This document shows positions 26,174 to 34,775 of a DNA stretch of 64,000 nt, piece after piece. The position numbers and the translations under genes were made by a program. Position 1 is the first letter of the stretch. Every line of letters begins with the position of its first letter. The stretch is from an uncultured Clostridia bacterium (GTDB lineage: Bacteria > Bacillota > Clostridia > Christensenellales > UBA1242), in NCBI GenBank assembly GCA_944384395.1, contig CALWTD010000013.1, positions 1 to 64,000 on the forward strand, in the 5' to 3' direction. The notes under the pieces are model-generated. The model saw only the letters and a list, made by a program, of their open reading frames with translations. It was not told the DNA's origin and ran no database searches.

Positions 26174-27598
26174 ATGGCAAACAAAAAAATTACAAAAAGA
26201 GATGTAGATTTTGCGCAGTGGTATACTGATGTTATAAATGCTGCACATCTTTCTTCATATTCAAATGTAAAAGGTTGTATAATTTTAGAGCCAAATGGCT
26301 ATGCAATTTGGGAAATGATGCAAAAAACTCTCGACAAAATGTTTAAAGAAACAGGACATAAAAATGTAGCAATGCCAATGCTTATTCCAGAAAATTTATT
26401 AAAAAAGGAAGGCGAACTCGTTCAAGGTTTTGCACCAGAAGTTGCATGGGTAACAATGGGTGGAAGTAAACAACTTGAAGAAAGAATGTGTATCCGTCCA
26501 ACAAGTGAAACACTTTTTAGCGACTACTATGCAAGCATCGTAAAATCATATAGAGATTTGCCAATAAAATATAACCAATGGTGTAATGTTATGCGTTGGG
26601 AAAAAGAAACTCGACCTTTCTTACGAAGTCGTGAATTTTGGTGGCAAGAAGGTCATACAATTCATGAAACACAAGAAGAAGCAGAAAAAGAAACAAGAGA
26701 TATGCTTTCTGTTTATGAAAAGTTTTTTAGAGAATATTTAGCAATTCCAGCAATAACAGGCAAAAAGACAGAAAAAGAAAAATTTGCAGGTGCAGAATAT
26801 TCACTCACAATAGAAGCACTTATGTATAACGGTGTATCATTGCAATCAGGCACAAGCCACTATTTTGGTCAAAAATTTAGTAAAGCATACGATATAAAAT
26901 TTTTAAATAGAGAAAACGGTTACAGTTATGTATATCAAACATCTTGGGGTGTTAGCAGTAGAATGATTGGTGCACTAATTATGGTACACAGTGATGACGA
27001 TGGTCTTGTTTTACCACCAAAAATTGCACCACTTCAAGTTAGAATTATTCCAATAGGCAAAGATGACGATGTTAAAGAATATGTAAATAAATACCTAGAA
27101 ACATTAACAAATTCAGGACTTACTGTTGATGTTGATAACAGTGAACAAAGTCCGGGATATAGATTTGCCGAAGCAGAGGTACTTGGTATCCCTGTTAGAA
27201 TAGAAGTTGGACACAGAGATTTAGAAAAGGGTACAATCACAATAGTTCGCAGAGATACAAAAGAAAAAATACAGGTGTTAAAAGATTGCGACATAGTTAA
27301 AGTTGTAAAAGAAACATTAGACGCAATGCAAAAAGAAATGCTAGAAAGAGCAACATTAAGACGCGACAATATGACATATACAGCAAAAACACTTGAAGAA
27401 TTTGCTAACATTATGAACACAACACCAGGTTTTATAAAAGCAGATTGGTGTGGAGATGCAGAGTGTGAGGCAAAAATAAAAGAAATAAGAGGCACAAAGT
27501 CAAGATGTATACTAGAAAATGAAAAACCACTCACAGGCAAATGCGTTGTTTGTGGCAAAGAAGCAAAACACCTTGTACTTTGGGGAATACAATACTAA
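26174..27598 (+). CDS. proS: Prolyl-tRNA synthetase, archaeal/eukaryal type (ProS type 3)
   Basis: A 474-residue class II synthetase that charges tRNA-Pro. It lacks the YbaK-like editing insertion of the common bacterial form. Class II motifs are RCIRPTSE-like (MCIRPTSETLFSDYYASI), RWEKETRPFLRSREFWWQEGH and SWGVSSRMIGALIMVH. The C-terminal zinc-like domain ends in CVVCGKEAKHLVLWGIQY, as in type 3 ProRS. The ATG at 26174 is selected by AAAGGAGAA (26162-26170); the upstream in-frame start at 26141 lies within the leader. Confidence 0.95.
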   Translation: MANKKITKRDVDFAQWYTDVINAAHLSSYSNVKGCIILEPNGYAIWEMMQKTLDKMFKETGHKNVAMPMLIPENLLKKEGELVQGFAPEVAWVTMGGSKQLEERMCIRPTSETLFSDYYASIVKSYRDLPIKYNQWCNVMRWEKETRPFLRSREFWWQEGHTIHETQEEAEKETRDMLSVYEKFFREYLAIPAITGKKTEKEKFAGAEYSLTIEALMYNGVSLQSGTSHYFGQKFSKAYDIKFLNRENGYSYVYQTSWGVSSRMIGALIMVHSDDDGLVLPPKIAPLQVRIIPIGKDDDVKEYVNKYLETLTNSGLTVDVDNSEQSPGYRFAEAEVLGIPVRIEVGHRDLEKGTITIVRRDTKEKIQVLKDCDIVKVVKETLDAMQKEMLERATLRRDNMTYTAKTLEEFANIMNTTPGFIKADWCGDAECEAKIKEIRGTKSRCILENEKPLTGKCVVCGKEAKHLVLWGIQY

Positions 27599-27602
27599 AA
27601 AA

Positions 27603-27633
27603 AACTCATTGAGAATTCTCAATGAGATTTTTT
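27603..27633. terminator. Bidirectional terminator between proS and metG
   Basis: CTCATTGAG, loop AATT, CTCAATGAG (27605-27626), flanked by A-run and T-run on both sides. Confidence 0.9.
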
Positions 27634-29210
27634 TAACTGTTTGCAATTTCGTTTAATTCTTGTAGTTCTTTATTTATGTCAAGTCTAATAAACAAAGGTT
27701 CGCCTTTTTCAAATGTAAGACCATCAATATCAAAATTTAAAGAGTTATTTTCATCAATTTTAACACTATCGATGTTAAATTTCTTTAAAACTTTTGTTGT
27801 GCTTTCTGGCAAAAAGGCATTGAGTAGGGTATAAGTCTCTAAAAATGCTTGAATAACATTGTATAAAATTGTGTTTACTCTATTTTTATTGCTTTCGTCT
27901 TTAAAGAGTTCCCATGGCTTATTAGAGTCAAGATAAGTATTACATTCGTCAATCATTTTTAAAGCTGTTTTATAACTAAGTGTTGGTTTTAATTCTTTCA
28001 TTTTCAAAATACAATCAGCTTTAAGTGATTTTATTGTGTCAAAAAATTTGTTGTCAACTTCACAAGTTTCTTTGCCATTTTCAATTTTGCCATTGTTATA
28101 TTTTATAAGCATTCCAATTAGTCTAGACTCAATGTTTCCAACCTTGTTTGCAAGTATTCCGTTATATGAATTTAAAAAGATTTCTTGACTATATGGACCG
28201 TCTTGACCAAAAGATATATCTCCAATCAAAAAGTTTCTAACAGAATCACTTGTATATCTTGCACTTAAAATTCTTGGGTCAATAACTTCTTTTTTGCCAA
28301 CTTCTTTGCTTTTGCTTAACTTTCCGTTGTTAAATGTAAGCCAACCATGTGCAAAAATTTGCTTTGGAAGTGGCAAGTCAAGTGCTTTTAATATTGCTGG
28401 CCAAATAATTGCATGGAATCTAACAATTTCCTTTCCAACAACATGGACATCACAAGGCCAAAATTTTTTAAAGTTTTCATCATTGTCGCTTAAATATCCA
28501 AGGGCTGATAGGTAGTTAGATAATGCATCAATCCAAACATATATTGTTTGTTCTTTGTCAAATTCAACAGGAATTCCCCATTTTACTGTTTTTCTTGATA
28601 CGCACAAATCTTTAAGCCCTTTGTTTAAAAAGTTGTTTAGCATCTCATTTGCGCGATTTTCTGGCATTAAAAATGTTGGGTCGTTTTTATATAAATCTCT
28701 TAAAAAGTTTTCATATTTGCTTAGTTTAAAAAAGTAAGCATCTTCGTTTGCTTCAATAACATCTCTGCCACAATCTGGACATTTGCCGTCAACCAATTGT
28801 TCGTCTGTCCAAAAAGATTCACATGGCACACAATATTTGCCAACATATTTAGATTTATATATTTCGCCTTTTTCATAAAGCATAGTAAAAATTTTAGATG
28901 CAACTTTAACGTGATAATCATCTGTTGTTCTAATAAATTTATCATATGAAATATTTAAAAGTTGCCACAAGTTTTTTGTGTCGCTAACAATTTCGTTTAA
29001 GTATTCCATTTCACTTAAACCTTTTTCTTCGGCAATCTTTTGAATTTTTTGACCGTGTTCATCTGTTCCTGTTAAAAAGAAAACATCATAACCAAGATTT
29101 CTATAAAATCTTGCAATGCTATCACACAAAACTGTTGTATAGCAGTTTCCAAGTGTAAGCTTGTTGCTAGGGTAGTATATAGGTGTTGTGATATAAAATT
29201 TTTTGTCCAT
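27633..29210 (-). CDS. metG: Methionyl-tRNA synthetase
   Basis: A 525-residue class I synthetase. TTPIYYPSNKLTLGN is the HIGH region, TGTDEHGQKIQ the methionine pocket, and CVPCESFWTDEQ...CPDCG the four-Cys zinc knuckle. KMSKS reads KLSKSK. The C-terminal dimerisation/OB-fold (EMAP-like) domain of the longer Bacillota enzymes is absent; the protein ends after the anticodon domain. The first His of HIGH is replaced by Thr (TLGN). The ATG at 29210 has AGGAGAAA upstream. Confidence 0.95.
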   Translation of the reverse strand: MDKKFYITTPIYYPSNKLTLGNCYTTVLCDSIARFYRNLGYDVFFLTGTDEHGQKIQKIAEEKGLSEMEYLNEIVSDTKNLWQLLNISYDKFIRTTDDYHVKVASKIFTMLYEKGEIYKSKYVGKYCVPCESFWTDEQLVDGKCPDCGRDVIEANEDAYFFKLSKYENFLRDLYKNDPTFLMPENRANEMLNNFLNKGLKDLCVSRKTVKWGIPVEFDKEQTIYVWIDALSNYLSALGYLSDNDENFKKFWPCDVHVVGKEIVRFHAIIWPAILKALDLPLPKQIFAHGWLTFNNGKLSKSKEVGKKEVIDPRILSARYTSDSVRNFLIGDISFGQDGPYSQEIFLNSYNGILANKVGNIESRLIGMLIKYNNGKIENGKETCEVDNKFFDTIKSLKADCILKMKELKPTLSYKTALKMIDECNTYLDSNKPWELFKDESNKNRVNTILYNVIQAFLETYTLLNAFLPESTTKVLKKFNIDSVKIDENNSLNFDIDGLTFEKGEPLFIRLDINKELQELNEIANS

Positions 29211-29333
29211 AAATTTCTCCTAAATAAAATACTAGTAAATTATACACCATAAAAAAAATAAACACAACAATAAAAAACATTATAAAAATTTTGAGTTATA
29301 ATATAAAAATAAAATAGAAAGGAATATAAAATG

Positions 29334-29342
29334 TGTTATAAT
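29334..29342 (+). promoter_or_regulatory. Extended -10 before the 29366 gene
   Basis: TGT-TATAAT at 29334-29342, followed by the SD AAAGGAGAA (29351-29359). A second TATAAT is at 29297-29302. No strong -35. Confidence 0.5.
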
Positions 29343-29365
29343 GAAAACGATAAAGGAGAAAATTT

Positions 29366-29686
29366 ATGTGTTTTAAAAGAAAAAATAAGCTTGGTGGGGA
29401 AGTAAATATGATTAAAAATGAAGAAATGAAGAAAGACATTGAAAAAACATCACTGCAACTTCTTCAACCAGAAGTTGATTTTGAAGATGTAAATAGTATC
29501 CATTTTGAATTTGGATATTTATTTCAAAATGTAAATCATGATATAGAAGCATTATTTAAAGCTGTAACTGATAAAAAAGTTATATACTTGGCTATACAAA
29601 ATAAAAAAATGATGAGATTAACAATTGAAGATGAAGAAGCTTATAACTTTTTAGTGCAAACAACTTTAAGTATGCGAAAGTTTTAA
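29366..29686 (+). CDS. Small soluble protein, unknown
   Basis: A 106-residue protein with no recognised family. Its short basic N-terminus (MCFKRKNKLGG) is followed by acidic helices and a beta-alpha C-terminus (VIYLAIQNKKMMRLTIEDEEAYNF in two parts). The start at 29366 is backed by AAAGGAGAA; a second in-frame ATG at 29408 with GGGGAAG upstream could give a 92-residue form. The two structured repeats follow downstream. Confidence 0.55.
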   Translation: MCFKRKNKLGGEVNMIKNEEMKKDIEKTSLQLLQPEVDFEDVNSIHFEFGYLFQNVNHDIEALFKAVTDKKVIYLAIQNKKMMRLTIEDEEAYNFLVQTTLSMRKF

Positions 29687-29767
29687 AGTTATTTATTAAA
29701 ATTGATTTGTACAAAAATGGCTATATAAAAAAATATATATTTTTGCTTTGTTTTTTTAATGTTTGAA

Positions 29768-29800
29768 ATATAAAAATCGTGCAATAGCACATTAATACTT
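29768..29800. repeat. Possible tail remnant of the structured repeat
   Basis: GTGCAATAGCAC (29779-29790) forms a small hairpin and matches GTGCAATAGCGC at the 3' end of the second repeat copy. It may be a decayed third copy. Confidence 0.35.
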
Positions 29801-29805
29801 ATTTA

Positions 29806-29926
29806 AAAGTCGCGACAAAATGCTTTACTTGTAAAGCATTTTCGTTTGGTCGCGATAGAAGAAAAAAAACAAGCGCCAAGCACTACGTTTTGCCATTTAT
29901 GGCAAAACTGTGCATAAGCGCAGTTA
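29806..29926. repeat. Structured intergenic repeat, copy 1
   Basis: There are two domains. First, TCGCGAC (29810-29816) pairs with GTCGCGA (29849-29855) and encloses AAATGCTTTAC-TT-GTAAAGCATTT (29818-29841). Second, a three-step hairpin: GCGC (29873) with GCGC (29918), GCAC (29880) with GTGC (29910), and GTTTTGCC (29887-29894) with GGCAAAAC (29901-29908). The first 50 bases are identical to copy 2, while the second hairpin differs by compensating changes. Confidence 0.75.
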
Positions 29927-30008
29927 AATATATATTTGATATATAAAATATAAGGTCATACTATATGAAATGATTAAAATATGTATTTACATTAAAAAAA
30001 CTACCTTT

Positions 30009-30134
30009 AAAGTCGCGACAAAATGCTTTACTTGTAAAGCATTTTCGTTTGGTCGCGAGAAAAGAGAAAAAACAAGCGCCAAGCACTATATTTTGCTAAA
30101 TAGCAAAATTGTGCAATAGCGCAGTTTTTTCTCT
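30009..30134. repeat. Structured intergenic repeat, copy 2
   Basis: The architecture is the same as copy 1, 203 bases downstream. TCGCGAC (30013-30019) pairs with GTCGCGA (30052-30058). In the second domain GCGC/GCGC, GCAC/GTGC and ATTTTGCT (30090-30097)/AGCAAAAT (30102-30109) pair. An extra outer stem, AGAGAAAAAAC (30064-30074) with GTTTTTTCTCT (30124-30134), is present only here. Read on the minus strand, this copy directly follows tRNA-Leu and can act as its terminator. Confidence 0.75.
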
Positions 30135-30135
30135 A

Positions 30136-30221
30136 TGGTGCTGGTGGTGGGAGTCGAACCCACATGAAGTTGCCCTCGAGGGATTTTGAGTCCCTTGCGT
30201 CTGCCATTTCGCCACACCAGC
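30136..30221 (-). tRNA. tRNA-Leu(CAA)
   Basis: Read on the minus strand: acceptor GCTGGTG pairs with CACCAGC, followed by the discriminator A and an encoded CCA. The D-arm is GGCGAAATGGCAGACGC. The anticodon arm is AGGGA-CTCAAAA-TCCCT with anticodon CAA (reads UUG). A long variable arm typical of class II tRNA is present, and the T-arm is GTGGG-TTCGACT-CCCAC. Length 86 with CCA. Confidence 0.97.
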
Positions 30222-30226
30222 AAATT

Positions 30227-30266
30227 TACACTTTGTAAGTGTAGCATAATGTAATTATTTTTGCAA
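30227..30266 (-). promoter_or_regulatory. tRNA-Leu promoter with an overlapping inverted repeat
   Basis: On the minus strand TTGCAA (30266-30261), 17 bases, TACACT (30243-30238). A perfect inverted repeat, TACACTT-TGT-AAGTGTA (30227-30243), covers the -10 and the transcription start. Confidence 0.6.
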
Positions 30267-30295
30267 CAAGTTTTTATTATTTATTTAATTTGAGT

Positions 30296-30324
30296 TTTGA
30301 CTTTTTTTGATTGTTGTATATAAT
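30296..30324 (+). promoter_or_regulatory. mcsA-mcsB-clpC promoter with a CtsR-like operator
   Basis: The -35 TTGACT (30297-30302), 16 bases and -10 TATAAT (30319-30324) form a strong promoter. The -35 lies in TTTGACT-TTT-TTTGATT (30296-30312), which fits the inverse of the CtsR heptad repeat (consensus TTTGACY-NTN-TTTGACY) with one mismatch in the second heptad. This predicts CtsR control of the operon even though ctsR itself is not in the operon. Confidence 0.65.
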
Positions 30325-30340
30325 GTATGTTGAGGTTATA

Positions 30341-30784
30341 ATGATTTGTGAAAATTGCAAAGAAAGAAACGCTACTTCATATTGTCAAATAAAAATAGAT
30401 GGCAAAATTGTGCAAAAATATTTATGCGCACAATGCCGTTCGGTGCTTGTTAGTAGTGATGAACTTTCGGTAAATCCACAATTTAAAATAAAAAATCAAT
30501 TTTGTCATAACTGTGGAACAACACTTAAAGATTTTATTGCATCAAGTTATCTTGGTTGTGAAAATTGTTATATTGAATTTGCCCCTGTTATTAAACAGGC
30601 TCTTTTGGGTGTGCAATTTAGTCAAACGCATAAGGGTAAAGTTCCAAATCGTTTTGCAAAAAAACAAGAGATATTAGAACTTGAAGAATTGTTAAATAAA
30701 GCAATGGAAAATCAAGACCTTCTTCAAGTAAACAGACTTTCGGCAAGACTAAAAAACTTAAAGGGAGGTAATGATGCTAAGTAG
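30341..30784 (+). CDS. mcsA: McsA, activator of protein arginine kinase
   Basis: A 147-residue protein with the McsA pattern of Cys pairs (CENCKERNATSYC, CAQCRS, CHNCGT, CENCY) that bind zinc, and a C-terminal UVR motif (ELEELLNKAMENQDLLQVNRLSARL). It activates McsB and links it to ClpC. The ATG at 30341 is chosen with TGAGGT upstream; in-frame ATGs at 30311 and 30326 lie in the promoter. It overlaps mcsB by 11 bases. Confidence 0.92.
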   Translation: MICENCKERNATSYCQIKIDGKIVQKYLCAQCRSVLVSSDELSVNPQFKIKNQFCHNCGTTLKDFIASSYLGCENCYIEFAPVIKQALLGVQFSQTHKGKVPNRFAKKQEILELEELLNKAMENQDLLQVNRLSARLKNLKGGNDAK

Positions 30785-31775
30785 TATTGTTATTTCTTCA
30801 AGAATAAGGCTTGCAAGAAATTTATACGATTTGCCATTTCCAAACAAACTATGTGATTTTGAAAGTGCGTTAAATGTAAGTAAGGCAATTTTTGAAATAT
30901 TGGGCGAAGATTATGAATATAGAAGATTAAAAAATCTTTCAAATAATCAATGCTTGCTACTTTTAGAAAGTCATGAAATAAGCAAAGAACTTATTGGAAA
31001 CAAAGACATTGCTGGTTATGCAAAATCTCCTGATGGTCAAATAACAATTATGATAAACGAAGAAGATCACCTTAGAGAACAATGCATAATAAAAGGCTTT
31101 GACCTTAAAAAATGTTATGAAAAAATTTCAAAAATTGATGACATGATTTTAGATAGAATTGATATTGCTTTTTCCAAAGAACTTGGCTTTTTAACGTCTT
31201 GTCCAACAAATGTTGGAACAGGCATGAGAGCATCTGTTATGCTGTTTTTGCCAGCATTAACATTAAATGGTGCAATAAATCAACTAATTGAATCATTAAA
31301 TCAAAATGGAATAACTGTTAGGGGACTTTATGGTGAAGATTCGTCATGCAGTGGATATTTTTATCAAATATCAAACAAATACACATTAGGACTAAGCGAA
31401 GAAGATATAATTGATTTGGTTGAAAAAAATGTTCAAAAAATAATAGAAATGGAAGAAACTGCAAGAAAAACATTACAAAGTGTAAATAAAAGTGTTATAA
31501 TTGACATGAGTTATAGGGCTTATGGAATACTTACAAACTCATATACAATATCAACAGAAGAAAGTTTGCAACTTCTGTCTAAATTACGCTTTGGAGTTGT
31601 TTTGGGTTTGGTAAAATTTAAAAATCCAAACATAATTGACGAACTCTACACAAGTATAGAACCAGCACACTTAATGGACTATTATTCACTTGAACTTAGT
31701 CCAAAAGAGCAAGATATATTTCGTGCAAAGTATATATATGAAAATTTAGAGAATAAACTAATTAAAGGAGTATAG
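30774..31775 (+). CDS. mcsB: Protein arginine kinase McsB
   Basis: A 333-residue phosphagen-kinase-fold enzyme that phosphorylates arginines of misfolded or regulatory proteins, marking them for ClpC-ClpP. Seen motifs: SSRIRLARNL at the N-terminus, NEEDHLREQC, the active-site loop TSCPTNVGTGMRAS and QISNKYTLG. The start is taken at the second of two adjacent ATGs (30774), five bases after GGGAGG; the first, at 30771, would leave only two bases. clpC follows after two bases. Confidence 0.95.
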   Translation: MLSSIVISSRIRLARNLYDLPFPNKLCDFESALNVSKAIFEILGEDYEYRRLKNLSNNQCLLLLESHEISKELIGNKDIAGYAKSPDGQITIMINEEDHLREQCIIKGFDLKKCYEKISKIDDMILDRIDIAFSKELGFLTSCPTNVGTGMRASVMLFLPALTLNGAINQLIESLNQNGITVRGLYGEDSSCSGYFYQISNKYTLGLSEEDIIDLVEKNVQKIIEMEETARKTLQSVNKSVIIDMSYRAYGILTNSYTISTEESLQLLSKLRFGVVLGLVKFKNPNIIDELYTSIEPAHLMDYYSLELSPKEQDIFRAKYIYENLENKLIKGV

Positions 31776-31777
31776 TT

Positions 31778-34213
31778 ATGCCAAATCCAGCATCGGACAG
31801 TTTGGAAAAAGTTATAAAAAATGCAGGCAAAATCGCTTTAAAATTTGGAAGTAATCAGGTTGGAACTGAGCATGTTTTATATGGTCTTACAAGCGTAAAA
31901 GAATGTATGGCTAGTAAAATTTTAAAAGAGTATGGAATAACAAGTGAAAATTTATTAGACATATTTGAAGAAAATTCAAAAGAACTAACACTTGTTGGTG
32001 TTGATGTTGAACTTACACCACGAAGCAAAGAAATAATTGGTATGGCAAAACAAGTTGCAATGCAACTTGGTCATAATTTTGTTGGTGCCGAGCATTTACT
32101 TTTTGCACTTCTTTCAAACAATAGTTGTTTTGCTGTTAGACTTATTAGTTCATATTATAGAGCAAATCTAGTTGAGATGAAATCAAAACTAATTTTATTT
32201 TTGCAAGGCAATAATGAATATAGCACAGAAATGCCAAAAGACGCAGTTAAAAGCACATTACCAGAAAAACTTTTAGATATGGGTTATGATGTAACACTAA
32301 AAGCAAGACAAAACAAAATTGACCCAATTATTGGCAGAGAAGAAGAAATTGAAAGAATAATTGAAATACTTTGCCGAAAAACAAAAAACAACCCAATTTT
32401 AATTGGTGAAGCAGGAGTTGGTAAAACTGCCGTTGTTGAAGGATTGGCCCTCGCTATTGTGAGTGGAAATGTTCCAGAACTATTAAAAGATAAAATTATA
32501 TATTCACTTGAAATCGGTGGACTTATGGCTGGCACAAAATACCGTGGCAGTATGGAAGAAAAATTAAAAGATGCAATAGAAACCATAATTGCAAGCAAAA
32601 ATATAATTGTGTTTATTGATGAAATTCACACTCTTGCGCAAGCAGGTGGCGAAAAGGGCGAAACAAGTCCAGCAGATATGCTTAAACCATATCTTGCAAG
32701 GGGAGAACTTCAAACGATAGGTGCAACAACAACCGACGAATACAGAAAGTTTATGGAAAAAGATAAGGCACTTGAGAGAAGATTTCAACCAATAATGGTA
32801 GAACCACCAACAGTTGAGCAAACAATTGAAATTTTAAAGGGACTTAGAGATAGTTATGAAGCTTTTCATAATGTTACAATAACAGACCAAGCCATCACGG
32901 CAGCGGCAACACTTTCTGATAGATACATTATGGATAGAAGTTTGCCAGATAAAGCTATAGATTTAATAGATGAGGCAAGTAGTAGAGCAAAAGTTAATTT
33001 CAACTTAAAACCAAGTGCGATAAAAGAAAAAGAAGAAAAAATAAAACTTTTATCTGCAAACAGAGATGAAGCAAGTATTCAAAGGAATTACGAAAAAGCA
33101 GCCAAATTACAGGCAGAAATACAAAATTTAGAAGAAGAATTAAAAGAGCTTAATGAAAAGTTTGCTCAATCTTCAAATTCAAATTTCAATTCAATTGGTG
33201 CAAATGAAATTGCCGAAGTTGTTTCTAAATGGACAAAAATACCTGTTACAAAAATAACAGAAACCGAAAAAGAAAAACTAATCAATCTTGAAAACATACT
33301 TCATAAACGCGTCGTAGGGCAAGACCAAGCAGTAAACGCAGTAAGCAAGGCAATAAGAAGAGCAAGGGTGGGACTTCATGACAATAAACGCCCAATAGGT
33401 TCATTTCTATTTATGGGGCAAACAGGTGTTGGAAAAACTGAACTTTGTAAAGCGATTGCAGAAGCAGTCTTTGACGATGAAAATAATATAATTAGAATAG
33501 ATATGAGCGAGTATATGGAGCCACATAGTGTTGCAAAACTTATTGGCGCGCCACCGGGATATGTTGGTTATGATGAAGGTGGACAACTTACAGAGCAAGT
33601 AAGACGAAGACCTTATAGTGTTGTTTTGTTTGATGAAATAGAAAAGGCACATCCTGATATTTTTAATACACTACTTCAAGTGTTAGATGATGGAAGACTT
33701 ACAGATGGACAAGGTAGAACAGTTAGTTTTAGAAATTCAATAATTATTATGACAAGCAACATAGGAACAAATGAAGCATCAAAAAGACGCGAACTTGGTT
33801 TTTCTGAAAATGAAAATTATGATGAAAAACAAGATGAAAAGATAAATGAAATTTACATGGAAGCACTCAGGCGAAAACTAAAACCAGAGTTTATAAATAG
33901 AATTGATGTAATTTGCATTTTTCATCCATTAAACGAAGATGACCTAACAAAAATTGCAACAATACTCGTTTCAAACATAAATAAACGATTATTAAATCAA
34001 GGGTTAGAGATAAAAATGACGGCGAGAGCACTTGATTATATTGTTAAAAAAGGAACGAATTTAATGTATGGTGCAAGGCCACTTAAAAGGTTTATTCAAC
34101 AAGAAGTTGAAGATAGAATTGCAGAAAAAATACTTTTAGGGCAATTAGAATCAAAAGGTGTTGTTATAATTGATGCAATAAACAATGAATTAACTTTTAG
34201 GTCTGAAATGTAA
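31778..34213 (+). CDS. clpC: ClpC AAA+ unfoldase
   Basis: An 811-residue Hsp100 ATPase of the Clp protease. The N-domain contains two Clp repeats (residues about 10-140). ATPase domain 1 has Walker A GEAGVGKTA and the Walker B IVFIDEIHTL. The UVR-containing middle domain reads YEKAAKLQAEIQNLEEELKEL. ATPase domain 2 has GQTGVGKTE and VVLFDEIEKAHPD. The C-terminal D2-small domain is complete (MYGARPLKRFIQQEVEDRIAE). The length matches ClpC. SD AAAGGAG. Confidence 0.97.
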   Translation: MPNPASDSLEKVIKNAGKIALKFGSNQVGTEHVLYGLTSVKECMASKILKEYGITSENLLDIFEENSKELTLVGVDVELTPRSKEIIGMAKQVAMQLGHNFVGAEHLLFALLSNNSCFAVRLISSYYRANLVEMKSKLILFLQGNNEYSTEMPKDAVKSTLPEKLLDMGYDVTLKARQNKIDPIIGREEEIERIIEILCRKTKNNPILIGEAGVGKTAVVEGLALAIVSGNVPELLKDKIIYSLEIGGLMAGTKYRGSMEEKLKDAIETIIASKNIIVFIDEIHTLAQAGGEKGETSPADMLKPYLARGELQTIGATTTDEYRKFMEKDKALERRFQPIMVEPPTVEQTIEILKGLRDSYEAFHNVTITDQAITAAATLSDRYIMDRSLPDKAIDLIDEASSRAKVNFNLKPSAIKEKEEKIKLLSANRDEASIQRNYEKAAKLQAEIQNLEEELKELNEKFAQSSNSNFNSIGANEIAEVVSKWTKIPVTKITETEKEKLINLENILHKRVVGQDQAVNAVSKAIRRARVGLHDNKRPIGSFLFMGQTGVGKTELCKAIAEAVFDDENNIIRIDMSEYMEPHSVAKLIGAPPGYVGYDEGGQLTEQVRRRPYSVVLFDEIEKAHPDIFNTLLQVLDDGRLTDGQGRTVSFRNSIIIMTSNIGTNEASKRRELGFSENENYDEKQDEKINEIYMEALRRKLKPEFINRIDVICIFHPLNEDDLTKIATILVSNINKRLLNQGLEIKMTARALDYIVKKGTNLMYGARPLKRFIQQEVEDRIAEKILLGQLESKGVVIIDAINNELTFRSEM

Positions 34214-34232
34214 TACCATGGGATATGATAAC

Positions 34233-34263
34233 AAAAATAACTAGCGAAACTAGTTATTTTTTT
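34233..34263. terminator. Bidirectional terminator after clpC
   Basis: AAATAACTAG (34235-34244), CGAAA loop, CTAGTTATTT (34250-34259), with A- and T-runs on either side. It also ends the minus-strand gene whose stop lies within it. Confidence 0.88.
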
Positions 34264-34685
34264 AAATACATTTTTATATCTTCGTATGTTTTTTCTTCAA
34301 ATTCTAAGAGCCTTTTTGATAAATCTAACAAATTAGCATCAACATTTTTATTGTTTTTAAGGTGTTTATAAAGTGTTATTGTTCCTCTAACTGTACCCAT
34401 TAAAAATAGTTCGGCAATATGCGATGAAGATTTATCAGTTAAGGTAGAAAATGCAATAGAAGTTTTAAGCATAGTTTTTGAAAATATGTTGTTGTCCTTT
34501 AATTTTATATTTTTCTTTTTTGCTAAAGCATGACATTCTTTTGCAAATTCGCTATATCTTTCTTCAATGTTTTTCATTAAGGTTTTTAAATCGTTTTCTC
34601 TAAATTTTGGATACATATCATTTATTGATTGCAATGCCATTTTTATGTTTTTATATATTGTTTCTAAGTATTCGGTGTTTTTCAT
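34254..34685 (-). CDS. Four-helix-bundle protein, unknown function
   Basis: A 143-residue all-helical protein. The pattern (LETIYKNIKMALQSIN, an EE-rich helix, TLTDKSSSHIAELFLMGTVRGT, and a last helix LLEFEEKTYEDIKMYL) resembles DUF2383-like, ferritin-like bundles common in Bacillota, but without an obvious full metal-ligand set. The start is the ATG at 34685 with AAAGGAGAT upstream; the longer frame to 34766 has no SD. It is divergent from the cyclase-like gene, 90 bases away. Confidence 0.6.
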   Translation of the reverse strand: MKNTEYLETIYKNIKMALQSINDMYPKFRENDLKTLMKNIEERYSEFAKECHALAKKKNIKLKDNNIFSKTMLKTSIAFSTLTDKSSSHIAELFLMGTVRGTITLYKHLKNNKNVDANLLDLSKRLLEFEEKTYEDIKMYLKK

Positions 34686-34775
34686 ATAAAATCTCCTTTT
34701 TGTTTTAGTGTGTAACAAAAATGAAATTTTATTAAATAAATGTATATTTTTTTTTAACTTAAACAAAACAAAAAT

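Noticed and set aside
29806-30134. Integron attC sites or IS ends
   Set aside because: No RYYYAAC/GTTRRRY core sites, no integrase and no transposase nearby; the structure is better described as a folded repeat.
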